Below are positions 7,738-15,276 of a stretch of 16,789 nucleotides of DNA, piece after piece. Positions within the stretch are counted from its first letter, which is position 1. The number at the start of each line of letters is the position of its first letter. The stretch is taken from positions 1 to 16,789 of the forward strand of contig CADATR010000026.1 of NCBI GenBank assembly GCA_902790885.1, given 5' to 3'. A program made the translations under genes and the position numbers. Under the pieces are notes generated by a model. That model did no database searches. It was not told where the DNA came from and saw only the letters and a list, made by a program, of their open reading frames with translations. The DNA comes from an uncultured Eubacteriales bacterium (GTDB taxonomy: Bacteria; Bacillota_A; Clostridia; Peptostreptococcales; Anaerovoracaceae).

Positions 7738-7985
7738 AATTTGCAGGAAATATGCTGTGAATATATAGAACAAACAGTGAATATTTATTAATTCTGAAAA
7801 GGTAATTAATTAACAAACAGAGCTCAGAAAGACTTGAAAACGTTAATTAAATAACAATGTTTTTGCCTCAGATAAGGAAGGTATATAAGCTGCAGACCTT
7901 GAAATTTCAACGGATTTAGTGCGGCTTCATGACGCGTTAAGCCGCGAATTCCACGTCTGAACGACAACTAAATATCAATTTTAGA
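7738..7985. other. AT-rich non-coding stretch upstream of the putP promoter
   Basis: No coding region was found in the 462 bases between the YitT and putP genes. This upstream part holds repeated motifs: GTGAATAT at 7757-7764 and 7777-7784 (20 bp apart), TTAATTAA at 7806-7813 and 7843-7850 (37 bp apart), the perfect 12-bp palindrome TTGAAATTTCAA at 7899-7910, and a hairpin GCGGCTT/AAGCCGC (7921-7927 with 7939-7945) lacking a T-run. These look like regulator sites for putP, but the regulator cannot be named. Confidence 0.4.
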
Positions 7986-8014
7986 TTGACTTGAAGTTTC
8001 ATTCGGGTGATAAT
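7986..8014 (+). promoter_or_regulatory. Strong promoter for putP
   Basis: TTGACT (7986-7991, 5/6) and GATAAT (8009-8014, 5/6) with exactly 17 bp between. Transcription would start near 8021, giving a leader of about 130 nt. Confidence 0.8.
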
Positions 8015-8029
8015 ATGTACATAATTGTT

Positions 8030-8139
8030 TATTGTCACCAAACCCATTCTTATTGCGACAATTCGAATCAATAAAGATAAACCGGATTTGAAAATGCCGT
8101 AAAAAATAAAAACTCGAAATAAGCTAAGAGGTGACAGTA
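8030..8139 (+). promoter_or_regulatory. Possible structured leader of putP
   Basis: TATTGTCACC (8030-8039) can pair along ten bases, with one U-G, to GGTGACAGTA (8130-8139), which ends three bases before the putP Shine-Dalgarno site. Inside, TTATTG (8050-8055) pairs with CAATAA (8069-8074) and CGA (8056-8058) with TCG (8063-8065). A closing helix beside the ribosome binding site is the layout of a cis-regulatory leader, but the sequence matches no riboswitch class that I recognise, and some pairing is expected by chance. Confidence 0.35.
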
Positions 8140-8154
8140 GAAAAGGAGTACTTT

Positions 8155-9669
8155 ATGAGTTCTGAAATGTTAACCTTTATTTTGTACTTTGTTGCTCTGA
8201 TGGGAGTAGTTATTTACTTCTACATCAAAGACAAACAGAGAAGTCAGGAAGACTACTTCCTCGGCGGACGTGCTATGGGCCCATGGGTAGCAGCTCTTTC
8301 AGCACAGGCATCTGATATGTCCGCGTGGCTGCTGATGGGACTCCCTGGATCGATTCTCGCGTTCGGATTCGGACAGATGTGGATCGGCATCGGACTTGCT
8401 CTTGGTACAGCTCTCAACTGGATCCTTTGCGCAAGGAGACTGAGAGTATTCTCGGAAGAGGCAAACGATTCCATCACTATCCCGCAGTTCCTGGCTAACA
8501 GATTTGATGCTGACACAAAGACTCTGCAGGTAATATGCGCTCTGATTTTCCTCTTCGCATATACCATTTACGTAGCTTCCGCTTTCGTAGCAGGCACTAC
8601 TGTATTCGGCACTCTGTTCCCGGGAATCTCAACAACACTGGCAATGGTCATCTTCGCGCTGCTAATCGTATTCTATACGATCTTCGGAGGATTCACCGCT
8701 GTATGCTGGACAGACTTCTTCCAGGGCATGCTGATGATGATCGCGCTCATGGCAGTTCCTATCGCAGTATTTGCTTCACACACACAGCTTGATACAGCAC
8801 TGCTTTCACAGGTTTATGAGTACACAGACGCCAGCGGAGCAGTTGTAACATGCGACTTCGGCGGAGGACTCTTCAGCGCAAGCTGGCAGGATATCGCAAC
8901 AGGACTTGCTTGGGGACTCGGATACTTCGGAATGCCGCACATCATCGTAAGATTCATGTCAGTAGAGAAGCCATCCCAGATCAAGAAGTCTTCGGCGATC
9001 GCTATCGTATGGGTACTGATCTCACTCGGATGCGCCTGCCTTATCGCTTACCTCGGAAGAATGATCGTTGCTGATGAGCTTCTCCCTATAGGAATGCAGA
9101 AGATCGTATTCATCACAATGGCAAGAAAGTTCTTCCCGCCGGCACTTTCCGGATTGCTGCTCGCGGCTATCATCGCTGCTTCGGTATCGACTGCTGACTC
9201 TCAGCTGCTTGTAGCTTCGAGCTCGTTCACAGCTGACCTCTATACACAGTTCAAGAAGAACGTATCCGAGAAGGAAGCTGTTCTGGTAGGACGTGTCGTA
9301 GTAGTTGTCATCGCTGTTATCGCTTACCTGATCGCATCTTCGAAGGGCGCAGGCGCACAGGCTATCATGAACCTCGTAGAGAACGCATGGGGCGCATTCG
9401 GAGCATCGTTCGGACCGGTCATCATACTGGCACTCTTCTGGAGAGAGTTCAACTATAAGGGCGCTATCGCCGGTATCATCGCCGGATTCGTAGTAGACCT
9501 TGGCTGGCTCTTCGGAGGACTCTCAGCTTCGACAGGCGTTTACGAGCTGCTGCCTGGATTCATCTGCGGCATGATCGTAGCTTTCGTTGTTGCAAAGGTC
9601 ACACCTACTCTCGACAAAGAAAGAGCAGTATTCGACAAAGCAAGAGAAAGAGACGCTCTGGCCGACTGA
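8155..9669 (+). CDS. putP: Sodium/proline symporter (PutP family)
   Basis: A 504-residue solute:sodium symporter with about 13 membrane segments, the family norm. Key PutP features are YFLGGRAMGPWVAALSAQAS with D54-M55-S56 (equivalent to the sodium- and proline-binding Asp55 region of E. coli PutP) followed by AWLLMGLPG, and ASVSTADSQLLVASSS with the sodium-binding Ser-Thr pair in the SSF signature. It imports L-proline with sodium. The ATG at 8155 is set by AAGGAG at 8143-8148; an in-frame GTG at 8131 lies upstream of that site and is rejected. It is a single-gene unit with a strong promoter, a possibly structured leader and a UUCG terminator, and no putA-type catabolic gene beside it. Substrate assignment within the SSF family is likely but not proven by sequence. 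Confidence 0.9.
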   Translation: MSSEMLTFILYFVALMGVVIYFYIKDKQRSQEDYFLGGRAMGPWVAALSAQASDMSAWLLMGLPGSILAFGFGQMWIGIGLALGTALNWILCARRLRVFSEEANDSITIPQFLANRFDADTKTLQVICALIFLFAYTIYVASAFVAGTTVFGTLFPGISTTLAMVIFALLIVFYTIFGGFTAVCWTDFFQGMLMMIALMAVPIAVFASHTQLDTALLSQVYEYTDASGAVVTCDFGGGLFSASWQDIATGLAWGLGYFGMPHIIVRFMSVEKPSQIKKSSAIAIVWVLISLGCACLIAYLGRMIVADELLPIGMQKIVFITMARKFFPPALSGLLLAAIIAASVSTADSQLLVASSSFTADLYTQFKKNVSEKEAVLVGRVVVVVIAVIAYLIASSKGAGAQAIMNLVENAWGAFGASFGPVIILALFWREFNYKGAIAGIIAGFVVDLGWLFGGLSASTGVYELLPGFICGMIVAFVVAKVTPTLDKERAVFDKARERDALAD

Positions 9670-9695
9670 CAGGCAAAAAAGAATAAAAAGCTTCA

Positions 9696-9723
9696 GATGC
9701 AGGCTTCGGCCTGCATCTTTTTT
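9696..9723 (+). terminator. Intrinsic terminator after putP (TTCG loop)
   Basis: GATGCAGGC (9696-9704) pairs perfectly with GCCTGCATC (9709-9717) around a TTCG tetraloop, followed by six T residues (9718-9723). Confidence 0.95.
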
Positions 9724-9748
9724 CGGTAAAGCTTTAGGGAGGACACAT

Positions 9749-9777
9749 AAAAAACGGCGGCTGCGAAGCCGCCGTTT
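9749..9777 (-). terminator. Intrinsic terminator for the minus-strand DUF1015 gene
   Basis: AAACGGCGGC (9752-9761) pairs perfectly with GCCGCCGTTT (9768-9777). On the minus strand the stem is followed by a run of six T residues (complement of 9749-9754). Confidence 0.9.
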
Positions 9778-9801
9778 CAGCAGGTATGATCAAAGTATAC
9801 C

Positions 9802-11112
9802 TTATTTTGCAATGTAACGGGATTCGATGTAATATCTCTTCTCGTTTGCTTCACCCATAGAGAATGTCTTTCTTGGGAGAGCTCCGTCTGCTGCTACAGC
9901 AGGGAAGAGCATGAACTTATCCATCGGCGGAAGCATGAATCCCGCATTGCCGTCTCTTACAGACAGCTTCTCAACTGCTGCTGTGCCGTGAATATAGTCG
10001 ATATCGCAGACTTTTTCTTCCTTGACCATGATATCAAGGGCAGCCTGCAGAGCGCCTACCTCAAGCTTGTTTTCAGGCTCCTCGATGATGATCTTTCCTC
10101 TCTGAGCTCCTGTGATATATGGGATCTCAAATGCGCCTTCAGGTGCAGCCGCATCTGCATCAGCCAGATAAGCCTTGCCGTTGAGCTTTCCGAGATGATC
10201 GACCAGCTTGTTTACGAGGTCCATGCCGGACTGACCCTGGTTAGCGAAGATGACTCTGTGGATAGGCTCGAATACGATGCCGTCATCGTGGATGTTTTCG
10301 ATCTCGCAGAGAGCGTATCTTGCAGGGTGTCCTTCGATCTCTTCCGGTGAAAGAGTCTTTTTGATGTTTTCCCATGCTGTCTTTGCGGTAGCGAGTGAGT
10401 GGTTGCCGTCGCCCATGGCCTGGAAGATGACATGGCCTGCACCGTATTTTTCTTCAGCCTTGTCATAGAGAACTGAAAGTGCCTCCTGTGCGCCTTCAAG
10501 GTCTTTCTCCTCAATGAAGCATCCTGTGATGTGTCCGCCGTCCATCATGAGGTCGGTGTCGTATATGACTTCCTTAGGAGCATCAACGAGAGGCTCGATG
10601 ACAGACTTATCAGGGTCATCGATAAGGATAAGGATGTGAGGCATCTCGATAGGAGCGTCTCCTCTGATCCTCAGACGAGGAGGTATACGCTCTACTACAG
10701 TGCCTTCAGTAGCTCTTGTAAGTGAGTTTGATCCCTTGCTGAAGTCATAAGCCTCAAGGTCAGTAGCTATAACAAGACCAAGGCGGGAACGTCCCTCAGC
10801 TGTTCTCTTGATAAGCATGCAGCCCGGAGCCATCTTTCTGAGAGTTCCGTCAGCGAGGTATTTGTCCATAGTTGCGCGGATCTCTTTGATCCTTTCAGCT
10901 TCGCCCGGCTTATCGAGGTAAAGCTCAGGAAGCATGAGTCTGAGTGTGGAAGGAGCGTCTCCGACGATCTCTTCGACCTTATCCCAGTATTCAGGCTCGG
11001 ATGTGAACTGATCGCAGGCTACGACAGCCCATTTGAAGTAGTCTGTGCCTTCCTTCGGAAGCATGATCTCAGGAATGTGCAGACCGAACTTGCTCCAATC
11101 ATATTTTGCCAT
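9802..11112 (-). CDS. DUF1015 family protein
   Basis: A soluble 436-residue protein of the DUF1015 family. Recognisable parts are the N-terminal LHIPEIMLPK and VVACDQFTSEPEYW, a central RATEGTVVERIPPRLRIR (about 133-150), DDPDKSVIEPL, and GDGNHSLATAK (about 234-244), which corresponds to the family's Asp-Gly-His/Asn-His motif. The biochemical role is not settled; members have been discussed as relatives of free-serine kinases and are often seen near serine-biosynthesis genes in Clostridia, which I recall but cannot verify here. GGAGG (complement of 11120-11124) stands about seven bases before the start. It is divergent from an aminotransferase, with a promoter at 11193-11221, a palindrome at 11228-11245, and its own terminator. 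Confidence 0.88.
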   Translation of the reverse strand: MAKYDWSKFGLHIPEIMLPKEGTDYFKWAVVACDQFTSEPEYWDKVEEIVGDAPSTLRLMLPELYLDKPGEAERIKEIRATMDKYLADGTLRKMAPGCMLIKRTAEGRSRLGLVIATDLEAYDFSKGSNSLTRATEGTVVERIPPRLRIRGDAPIEMPHILILIDDPDKSVIEPLVDAPKEVIYDTDLMMDGGHITGCFIEEKDLEGAQEALSVLYDKAEEKYGAGHVIFQAMGDGNHSLATAKTAWENIKKTLSPEEIEGHPARYALCEIENIHDDGIVFEPIHRVIFANQGQSGMDLVNKLVDHLGKLNGKAYLADADAAAPEGAFEIPYITGAQRGKIIIEEPENKLEVGALQAALDIMVKEEKVCDIDYIHGTAAVEKLSVRDGNAGFMLPPMDKFMLFPAVAADGALPRKTFSMGEANEKRYYIESRYIAK

Positions 11113-11192
11113 AAGTATTCCTCCAAATTACATGAAACAAAGGGTTAACACGCGCCTTGCACGGATGCGCAGGGCACTTGTCTTATGAGTCC

Positions 11193-11221
11193 ATTATCGA
11201 ACAAAACAGGGTCTTTTGCAA
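11193..11221 (-). promoter_or_regulatory. Promoter of the DUF1015 gene
   Basis: On the minus strand, TTGCAA (complement of 11216-11221) and GATAAT (complement of 11193-11198) are exactly 17 bp apart. Transcription would start near 11187, giving a leader of about 75 nt. Confidence 0.7.
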
Positions 11222-11227
11222 GGTCGT

Positions 11228-11245
11228 ATTGTAGTGTGCTACAAT
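11228..11245. promoter_or_regulatory. 18-bp palindrome between divergent genes (candidate operator)
   Basis: ATTGTAG (11228-11234), TGTG, CTACAAT (11239-11245): a perfect 7-bp inverted repeat with a 4-bp spacer. It lies directly upstream of the minus-strand -35 element and about 60 bp upstream of the predicted plus-strand start, so one dimeric regulator could act on both genes. Confidence 0.5.
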
Positions 11246-11282
11246 TAAAAAAGACTATAAAGAAGTAATGGGTATCGGGACG

Positions 11283-11288
11283 TATAAT
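11283..11288 (+). promoter_or_regulatory. -10 element for the aminotransferase gene
   Basis: A perfect TATAAT at 11283-11288 would start transcription near 11295, before the ribosome binding site at 11309. No convincing -35 lies at 16-18 bp, which fits a promoter needing an activator such as one bound to the 11228-11245 palindrome. Confidence 0.45.
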
Positions 11289-11322
11289 CATTGTATATGT
11301 GTTTGCTCAGGAGGATGATTCT

Positions 11323-12522
11323 ATGATTTCAAAAGCAATGCAGCCTTTCCTTGCCGGAAGTTCTCAGATAAGGGCAATGTTTGAGGAAGGCAAAAAAATG
11401 GCAAAGATATACGGCGCTGAGAATGTTTACGATTTCAGTATCGGAAATCCGGGACTGAAGCCGCCGCAGGAGGTCTTTGACGCCATAGATGAGATCAATC
11501 ATAATCTGGATCCGCTTCTCGTACATGGTTATCCGTCAAACGCAGGGTATGAATCCACCAGACAGGCCATAGCTGATGACCTCAATGAGAGGGCAGGAGG
11601 GGATTTCTTCGATGTCGATCACATCATAATGTCATGCGGCGCGGCCTATTCCATAAACATGATCAATAAGTGCATTTTCGACCCGGGCGACAAGCTGGTA
11701 GTGTTTGCTCCGTATTTTGTTGAATACGGCAACTGGGCGCGCAACTGGGGAGCTGAGACTCTGGAAGTGCCTGCGAATGCGGCGCTTGGCTTCGATCCTG
11801 ACGCTGACGCTCTCAGAGAGCTGCTCGTTCCTGAAGTAAAGGCCGTAATGCTCAACAATCCTAACAATCCTACCGGAAAGATCTACTCCAGAGAGGCCCT
11901 TGACAAGGTGGCCGATGTTCTCAGAGAGGCCGAGGAAAAATTCGGACACACAATTTACCTGATCTGCGATGAACCGTACAGAGAACTCGTATACACCGAT
12001 CAGGACGTGCCTTTCCCGGGAGATTACTACGCGGATTCACTCATAGCGTATTCCTGGTCAAAGTCACTGTCGATGCCGGGAGACCGCATCGGGTATGTAG
12101 CTGTGCCTAAATGCGCTGAAGGGCATGAAGAGCTTGCCTCGGCGCTTGTGGTAGCCTGCAGGGTGCTCGGAGGCACTAATGCTCCTACCATCCAGGAGCT
12201 CATAGTTGAGAGATGCATGAAGTGCAGGTCTGACCTTGACTACTATAAGGTAAATGCCAAAGATCTGTATGAGATAGTTACGGAGGCAGGTCTTGAGGCG
12301 CTTTATCCTCAGGGGGCGTTCTACATGTGGATCAAATCCCCTGTAGAGAACGAGTACGAATTCGTAAATGCAGCCAAAGAAGAGAGGATACTTATCACAC
12401 CGGGCAGTGCTTTCCACGGTCCGGGATGGGTAAGAGCTTCATTTTGCGGAAAGAACGAGACCATCCAGAGATCAAGAGAGTCATGGATGAATCTCGGAAA
12501 GAAGTTCGGCCTTATCAAATAG
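11323..12522 (+). CDS. Pyridoxal-phosphate-dependent class I aminotransferase
   Basis: A 399-residue fold-type I aminotransferase. Cofactor residues are visible: NNPNNPTG with the PLP-contacting Asn near 182, CDEPYRELVY with the Asp near 216 and Tyr near 219, and SWSKSLSMPGDRIGY with the Schiff-base Lys near 247. GWVRASF places the substrate carboxylate-binding Arg near 371. Length matches the aspartate aminotransferase-like (AspC/AspB) group, but amino-acid specificity cannot be read from sequence alone. The ATG at 11323 follows AGGAGG (11309-11314) by eight bases; the in-frame GTG at 11299 lies upstream of that site and is rejected. It is divergent from the DUF1015 gene and convergent with butyrate kinase, sharing a terminator with the latter. 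A role linked to serine or alanine/aspartate metabolism is inference from the neighbour. Confidence 0.9.
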   Translation: MISKAMQPFLAGSSQIRAMFEEGKKMAKIYGAENVYDFSIGNPGLKPPQEVFDAIDEINHNLDPLLVHGYPSNAGYESTRQAIADDLNERAGGDFFDVDHIIMSCGAAYSINMINKCIFDPGDKLVVFAPYFVEYGNWARNWGAETLEVPANAALGFDPDADALRELLVPEVKAVMLNNPNNPTGKIYSREALDKVADVLREAEEKFGHTIYLICDEPYRELVYTDQDVPFPGDYYADSLIAYSWSKSLSMPGDRIGYVAVPKCAEGHEELASALVVACRVLGGTNAPTIQELIVERCMKCRSDLDYYKVNAKDLYEIVTEAGLEALYPQGAFYMWIKSPVENEYEFVNAAKEERILITPGSAFHGPGWVRASFCGKNETIQRSRESWMNLGKKFGLIK

Positions 12523-12524
12523 AG

Positions 12525-12560
12525 CTGATAAATTATCAGAACGTAAAGTAAGCTTTACGT
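12525..12560. repeat. Two adjacent perfect inverted repeats after the aminotransferase gene
   Basis: CTGATAA-A-TTATCAG (12525-12539) is followed after one base by ACGTAAAG-TAAG-CTTTACGT (12541-12560). Both are perfect and lie between the aminotransferase stop and the shared terminator. They may fold as RNA hairpins protecting the 3' end or bind protein as DNA. Confidence 0.5.
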
Positions 12561-12569
12561 ATAACCGCT

Positions 12570-12610
12570 AAAAAACACGTTCCGGCAGATGGTCTGTACG
12601 GAACGTGTTT
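12570..12610. terminator. Bidirectional terminator between aminotransferase and buk genes
   Basis: AAACACGTTCCG (12573-12584) pairs perfectly with CGGAACGTGTTT (12599-12610). The loop itself can pair CAGA with TCTG. Plus-strand transcripts meet a T-rich tail after 12607; minus-strand transcripts meet six T residues (complement of 12570-12575). It serves both convergent genes. Confidence 0.85.
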
Positions 12611-12644
12611 CTTTATCTTTTACAGATCGACGTGAGAGATGAAA

Positions 12645-13790
12645 TTAACGGGCAGGAACGGTGCCAGGCTTTACGCCCGGAACTATGCTGATCCTGTCCT
12701 CAGCAGAAGCTGCAATCTCGCCGAAGTCCTGAAGCTCTTCTTCGCCTCTGAGGACTCTCAGGCAGCCTGCTGCCAGAGCCTCCATCTCGAATTCGCCAGG
12801 CATTACCTCGACAGGGCAGATGAATCCAACATGCTCTTTGATATATTCAGAAACATATTTCGAGTAGGAGATTCCTCCGGTAAGGATGATGCGGTCGACT
12901 TTTCCGCACACTGTAGCAGCAAGCTTGGCGATATCCTTCGCAACGGTGAGGCACATGGCTTCATATACGATAGCAGCGTATTTGTCACCGTCTTCGATCA
13001 TCTTTTCGACATCACGCGCATCAGCTGTTCCGAGGTGAGCGATGAGTCCTCCCTTGCCGTGGAAGAGCTTCATTGCTTCCTTATATGAATACTTGCCGCT
13101 GTAGCAGAGATCTACAAGTCTCTTGGCGCTGACTCCGCCGCCTCTTTCAGGCGTGAAGTTGCCTTCATCATCGTTGACACTGTCGATGTTGACGCCGTCC
13201 TTATAGAGCCTTACAGAGCTGCCGCCTCCGAGATGGGCGACTATGAAAGTGCATTCATCGAACTTCTTTCCGAGCTTTTCCCCGGCGCATTTTATTGCCA
13301 TCGCTCTGGTATTGAGAGTATGGCCTACGGTAAAGTGAGGAAGCTCAGGTACTCCGCTGACTCTCGCTACAGGCATTTTCTCATCAGTGCCGATCGCGTC
13401 GTAGATGCAGACAGGGATGCCGAGCTCTTTATGCAGGTCGAATGCGATCATGCTTCCGATAAGGGAAGGATGCTTCGCGAGGTCTTCAGGCCTTGTCAGA
13501 AAATCTATCATGGCCTGATCGATGCCTATGGCTCCGTGAGGACAAGGAACGATGTTTCCGCCTCTTGATACGGCTGCAGTCAGAGAATCCATGCTCACGC
13601 CGTTGCGCTCAAGGGACTCTTTTATCTTGTCATATCTGAATTCGTACTGTTCAGTTACATCTCCGAAAGGAGCAAGCTCTTCTGTCGCATGACGGATGGT
13701 ATCGTTGAAAACTTCCTTGTCATCGTCGTAGACTGCGATCTTGCTCGAAGTGGAGCCAAGATTCATTACCAGTATTCTCTCTTTACCCAT
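12645..13790 (-). CDS. buk: Butyrate kinase
   Basis: Acetokinase-superfamily enzyme converting butyryl phosphate and ADP to butyrate and ATP. Family marks in the 381-residue protein are NLGSTSSKIAVY at the N-terminus, RHATEELAPF, RGGNIVPCP, an AHLGGGSSVRLY block, GEGNF-like DDEGNFTPERGGGV, YLGT-like HLGTADARDVE, and ILTGGISYS. These favour butyrate (or branched-chain acid) kinase over acetate kinase. Known enzymes are about 355 residues; here some 24 extra residues (from about EIAASAEDR) follow the usual end at RVLRGEEE. GGAGG (complement of 13796-13800) sets the start. The usual partner, phosphate butyryltransferase (ptb), is not adjacent, so the gene stands alone between uraA and the aminotransferase. 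Isobutyrate or isovalerate made from amino acids are other possible substrates. Confidence 0.9.
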   Translation of the reverse strand: MGKERILVMNLGSTSSKIAVYDDDKEVFNDTIRHATEELAPFGDVTEQYEFRYDKIKESLERNGVSMDSLTAAVSRGGNIVPCPHGAIGIDQAMIDFLTRPEDLAKHPSLIGSMIAFDLHKELGIPVCIYDAIGTDEKMPVARVSGVPELPHFTVGHTLNTRAMAIKCAGEKLGKKFDECTFIVAHLGGGSSVRLYKDGVNIDSVNDDEGNFTPERGGGVSAKRLVDLCYSGKYSYKEAMKLFHGKGGLIAHLGTADARDVEKMIEDGDKYAAIVYEAMCLTVAKDIAKLAATVCGKVDRIILTGGISYSKYVSEYIKEHVGFICPVEVMPGEFEMEALAAGCLRVLRGEEELQDFGEIAASAEDRISIVPGVKPGTVPAR

Positions 13791-13831
13791 TGATTCCTCC
13801 GATTTATAGATTGAATAAACTTAATGTAAAA

Positions 13832-13840
13832 ATTGTATCA
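13832..13840 (-). promoter_or_regulatory. Possible extended -10 promoter for buk
   Basis: On the minus strand TGATACAAT (complement of 13832-13840) has the TGn extension and a 5/6 -10 hexamer. No good -35 is seen, since that position falls in the uraA terminator T-run. The leader would be about 35 nt. Confidence 0.4.
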
Positions 13841-13850
13841 TAAAAACATT

Positions 13851-13883
13851 AAAAAAAGTGAGCCGTGTGTGAAAACGGCTCAC
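13851..13883 (-). terminator. Intrinsic terminator after uraA
   Basis: GTGAGCCGT (13858-13866) pairs perfectly with ACGGCTCAC (13875-13883). On the minus strand seven T residues follow (complement of 13851-13857), separating uraA from buk transcription. Confidence 0.92.
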
Positions 13884-13901
13884 ATATATCCGATGAGGGC
13901 G

Positions 13902-15233
13902 CTATCTTTCTGAAGCGAATGACTCAAGCGTTTCCGGCTCTTCGTCGGCTTCGTCATACTCGTTAGTGAGTCTGAACTTGTCGAGCAGATACATTACTAG
14001 GCCGAGCAGCATTCCGACCAGGGCAGCAAGGCTCATTCCCTTTAACTGCACCTGTCCGAGGTTGATGGCGATACCCGAGAGTCCTACTACGAACACCACG
14101 GATGTCATCGCGAGATTGCGGGCCTTTGAATAGTCGATCCTCGAGTCAACCATGAGCCTTATGCCGGAAGCTCCGATCATTCCGTAGAGCAGGAAGCTCA
14201 CACCGCCCATTACAGGGCCTGGGATGGTCTGTATAAGCGCCGATGCCTTGCCTATGAATGAGAGCATAATGGAGAATATTGCTGCTCCGCCGATGACCCA
14301 TACGCTGTACACCTTTGTGATAGCCATAACGCCGATGTTTTCGCCGTATGTCGTTGTAGGGCATGAACCGCAGAAGCCGGAGAGAGCGGTCGAGAAACCG
14401 TCCGCGAACATCGACCTGTGGAGTCCCGGATCTTTCAGGAGATCCTTGCCGACTACCTCGGAGGTGACTACCTGATGCCCGATATGCTCTGAAACTACTA
14501 CGAGAGTGGCAGGTATTATTACAGCTATTGCCTGGATGCTCCACTGCGGTGTCTGGAATGCAGGAAGCTCAAACAGGCTTGCACTTCCGACCGAGCTGAA
14601 ATCAACGAGCCCGAAGATGAGGGCGAGCACATATCCCGAAACGATTGCGATGAGGATAGCGATGGCGCTCGCGAAGCCTCTGTAGAGCACTCCGCCGAAA
14701 ACAGCCAGCAGCAGTGTCACCAGAAATACGATCAGAACTTTCGGATCGAGGTTTTCAACCATTTTACCTTCTGAATCAAGCAGGCCTGCAGTCTGAGCGG
14801 CGCTCCCGGCAAGTTCAAGGCCGATAAGCGCTACTATAGGGCCCATTGCGGCAGGCGGCAGGATTGCGTCGATCCATTTTGTGCCTACCAGCTTTATGAT
14901 ACCTGCGACCAGGCACATAAGGAGTCCTGTAACGACGAACCCTCCGAGCGCGTATCTGTAGCCCAGGCCCGGCTGCGAGATGACTATCAGGGCAGGTGAG
15001 ATAAACGCGAATGACGAGCCGAGATAGGCAGGCGCTCCGCCTTTTGTCACAAAAATAAAGATAAGTGTTCCGATGCCGTTCATGAGGAGGGCGATGGAAG
15101 GACTTATCCCGAGAATGTAAGGAACGAGTACTGAAGCACTGAACATTGCGAATGTGTGCTGTATGGAGAGGGGGATACCTTTGCTCAAAGGCACTTTCTC
15201 CTGGATCTGGATGATTTGTCTTTTCTTAGCCAT
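13902..15233 (-). CDS. uraA: Uracil permease (NCS2/UraA family)
   Basis: A 443-residue membrane transporter of the nucleobase-ascorbate family, with the hydrophobic pattern of the 14-segment UraA fold and an acidic C-terminal tail. It takes up uracil with protons. The substrate-binding residues of E. coli UraA (Glu241, His245, Glu290) align at a constant offset of eight: E249 and H253 in SEHIGH, and E298 in TTYGENIGVMAITKVYS. KDPGLHRSMFADG between them is also typical. It is transcribed alone from a good promoter (15344-15373), through a leader of about 100 nt with two hairpins, to its own terminator. The ribosome binding site is weak (GAGAG, about six bases before the ATG), which fits control in the leader. 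Confidence 0.95.
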   Translation of the reverse strand: MAKKRQIIQIQEKVPLSKGIPLSIQHTFAMFSASVLVPYILGISPSIALLMNGIGTLIFIFVTKGGAPAYLGSSFAFISPALIVISQPGLGYRYALGGFVVTGLLMCLVAGIIKLVGTKWIDAILPPAAMGPIVALIGLELAGSAAQTAGLLDSEGKMVENLDPKVLIVFLVTLLLAVFGGVLYRGFASAIAILIAIVSGYVLALIFGLVDFSSVGSASLFELPAFQTPQWSIQAIAVIIPATLVVVSEHIGHQVVTSEVVGKDLLKDPGLHRSMFADGFSTALSGFCGSCPTTTYGENIGVMAITKVYSVWVIGGAAIFSIMLSFIGKASALIQTIPGPVMGGVSFLLYGMIGASGIRLMVDSRIDYSKARNLAMTSVVFVVGLSGIAINLGQVQLKGMSLAALVGMLLGLVMYLLDKFRLTNEYDEADEEPETLESFASER

Positions 15234-15276
15234 AGCTTCTCTCTTTCGTTGGAGTCTGATAAAATGCGGAATGAGA

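Noticed and set aside
7786..7802. Possible CodY box around TTCTGAAAA upstream of putP
   Set aside because: Only about nine of fifteen consensus positions match; too weak for AT-rich DNA.
7921..7945. GCGGCTT/AAGCCGC hairpin as a terminator or small-RNA end
   Set aside because: No T-run follows and no convincing upstream promoter was found.
7738..8154. T-box or other known riboswitch before putP
   Set aside because: No T-box core sequence or other known conserved core could be found by eye.
12639..13568. Plus-strand open frames opposite butyrate kinase
   Set aside because: They are antisense to a well-supported gene and lack initiation signals.
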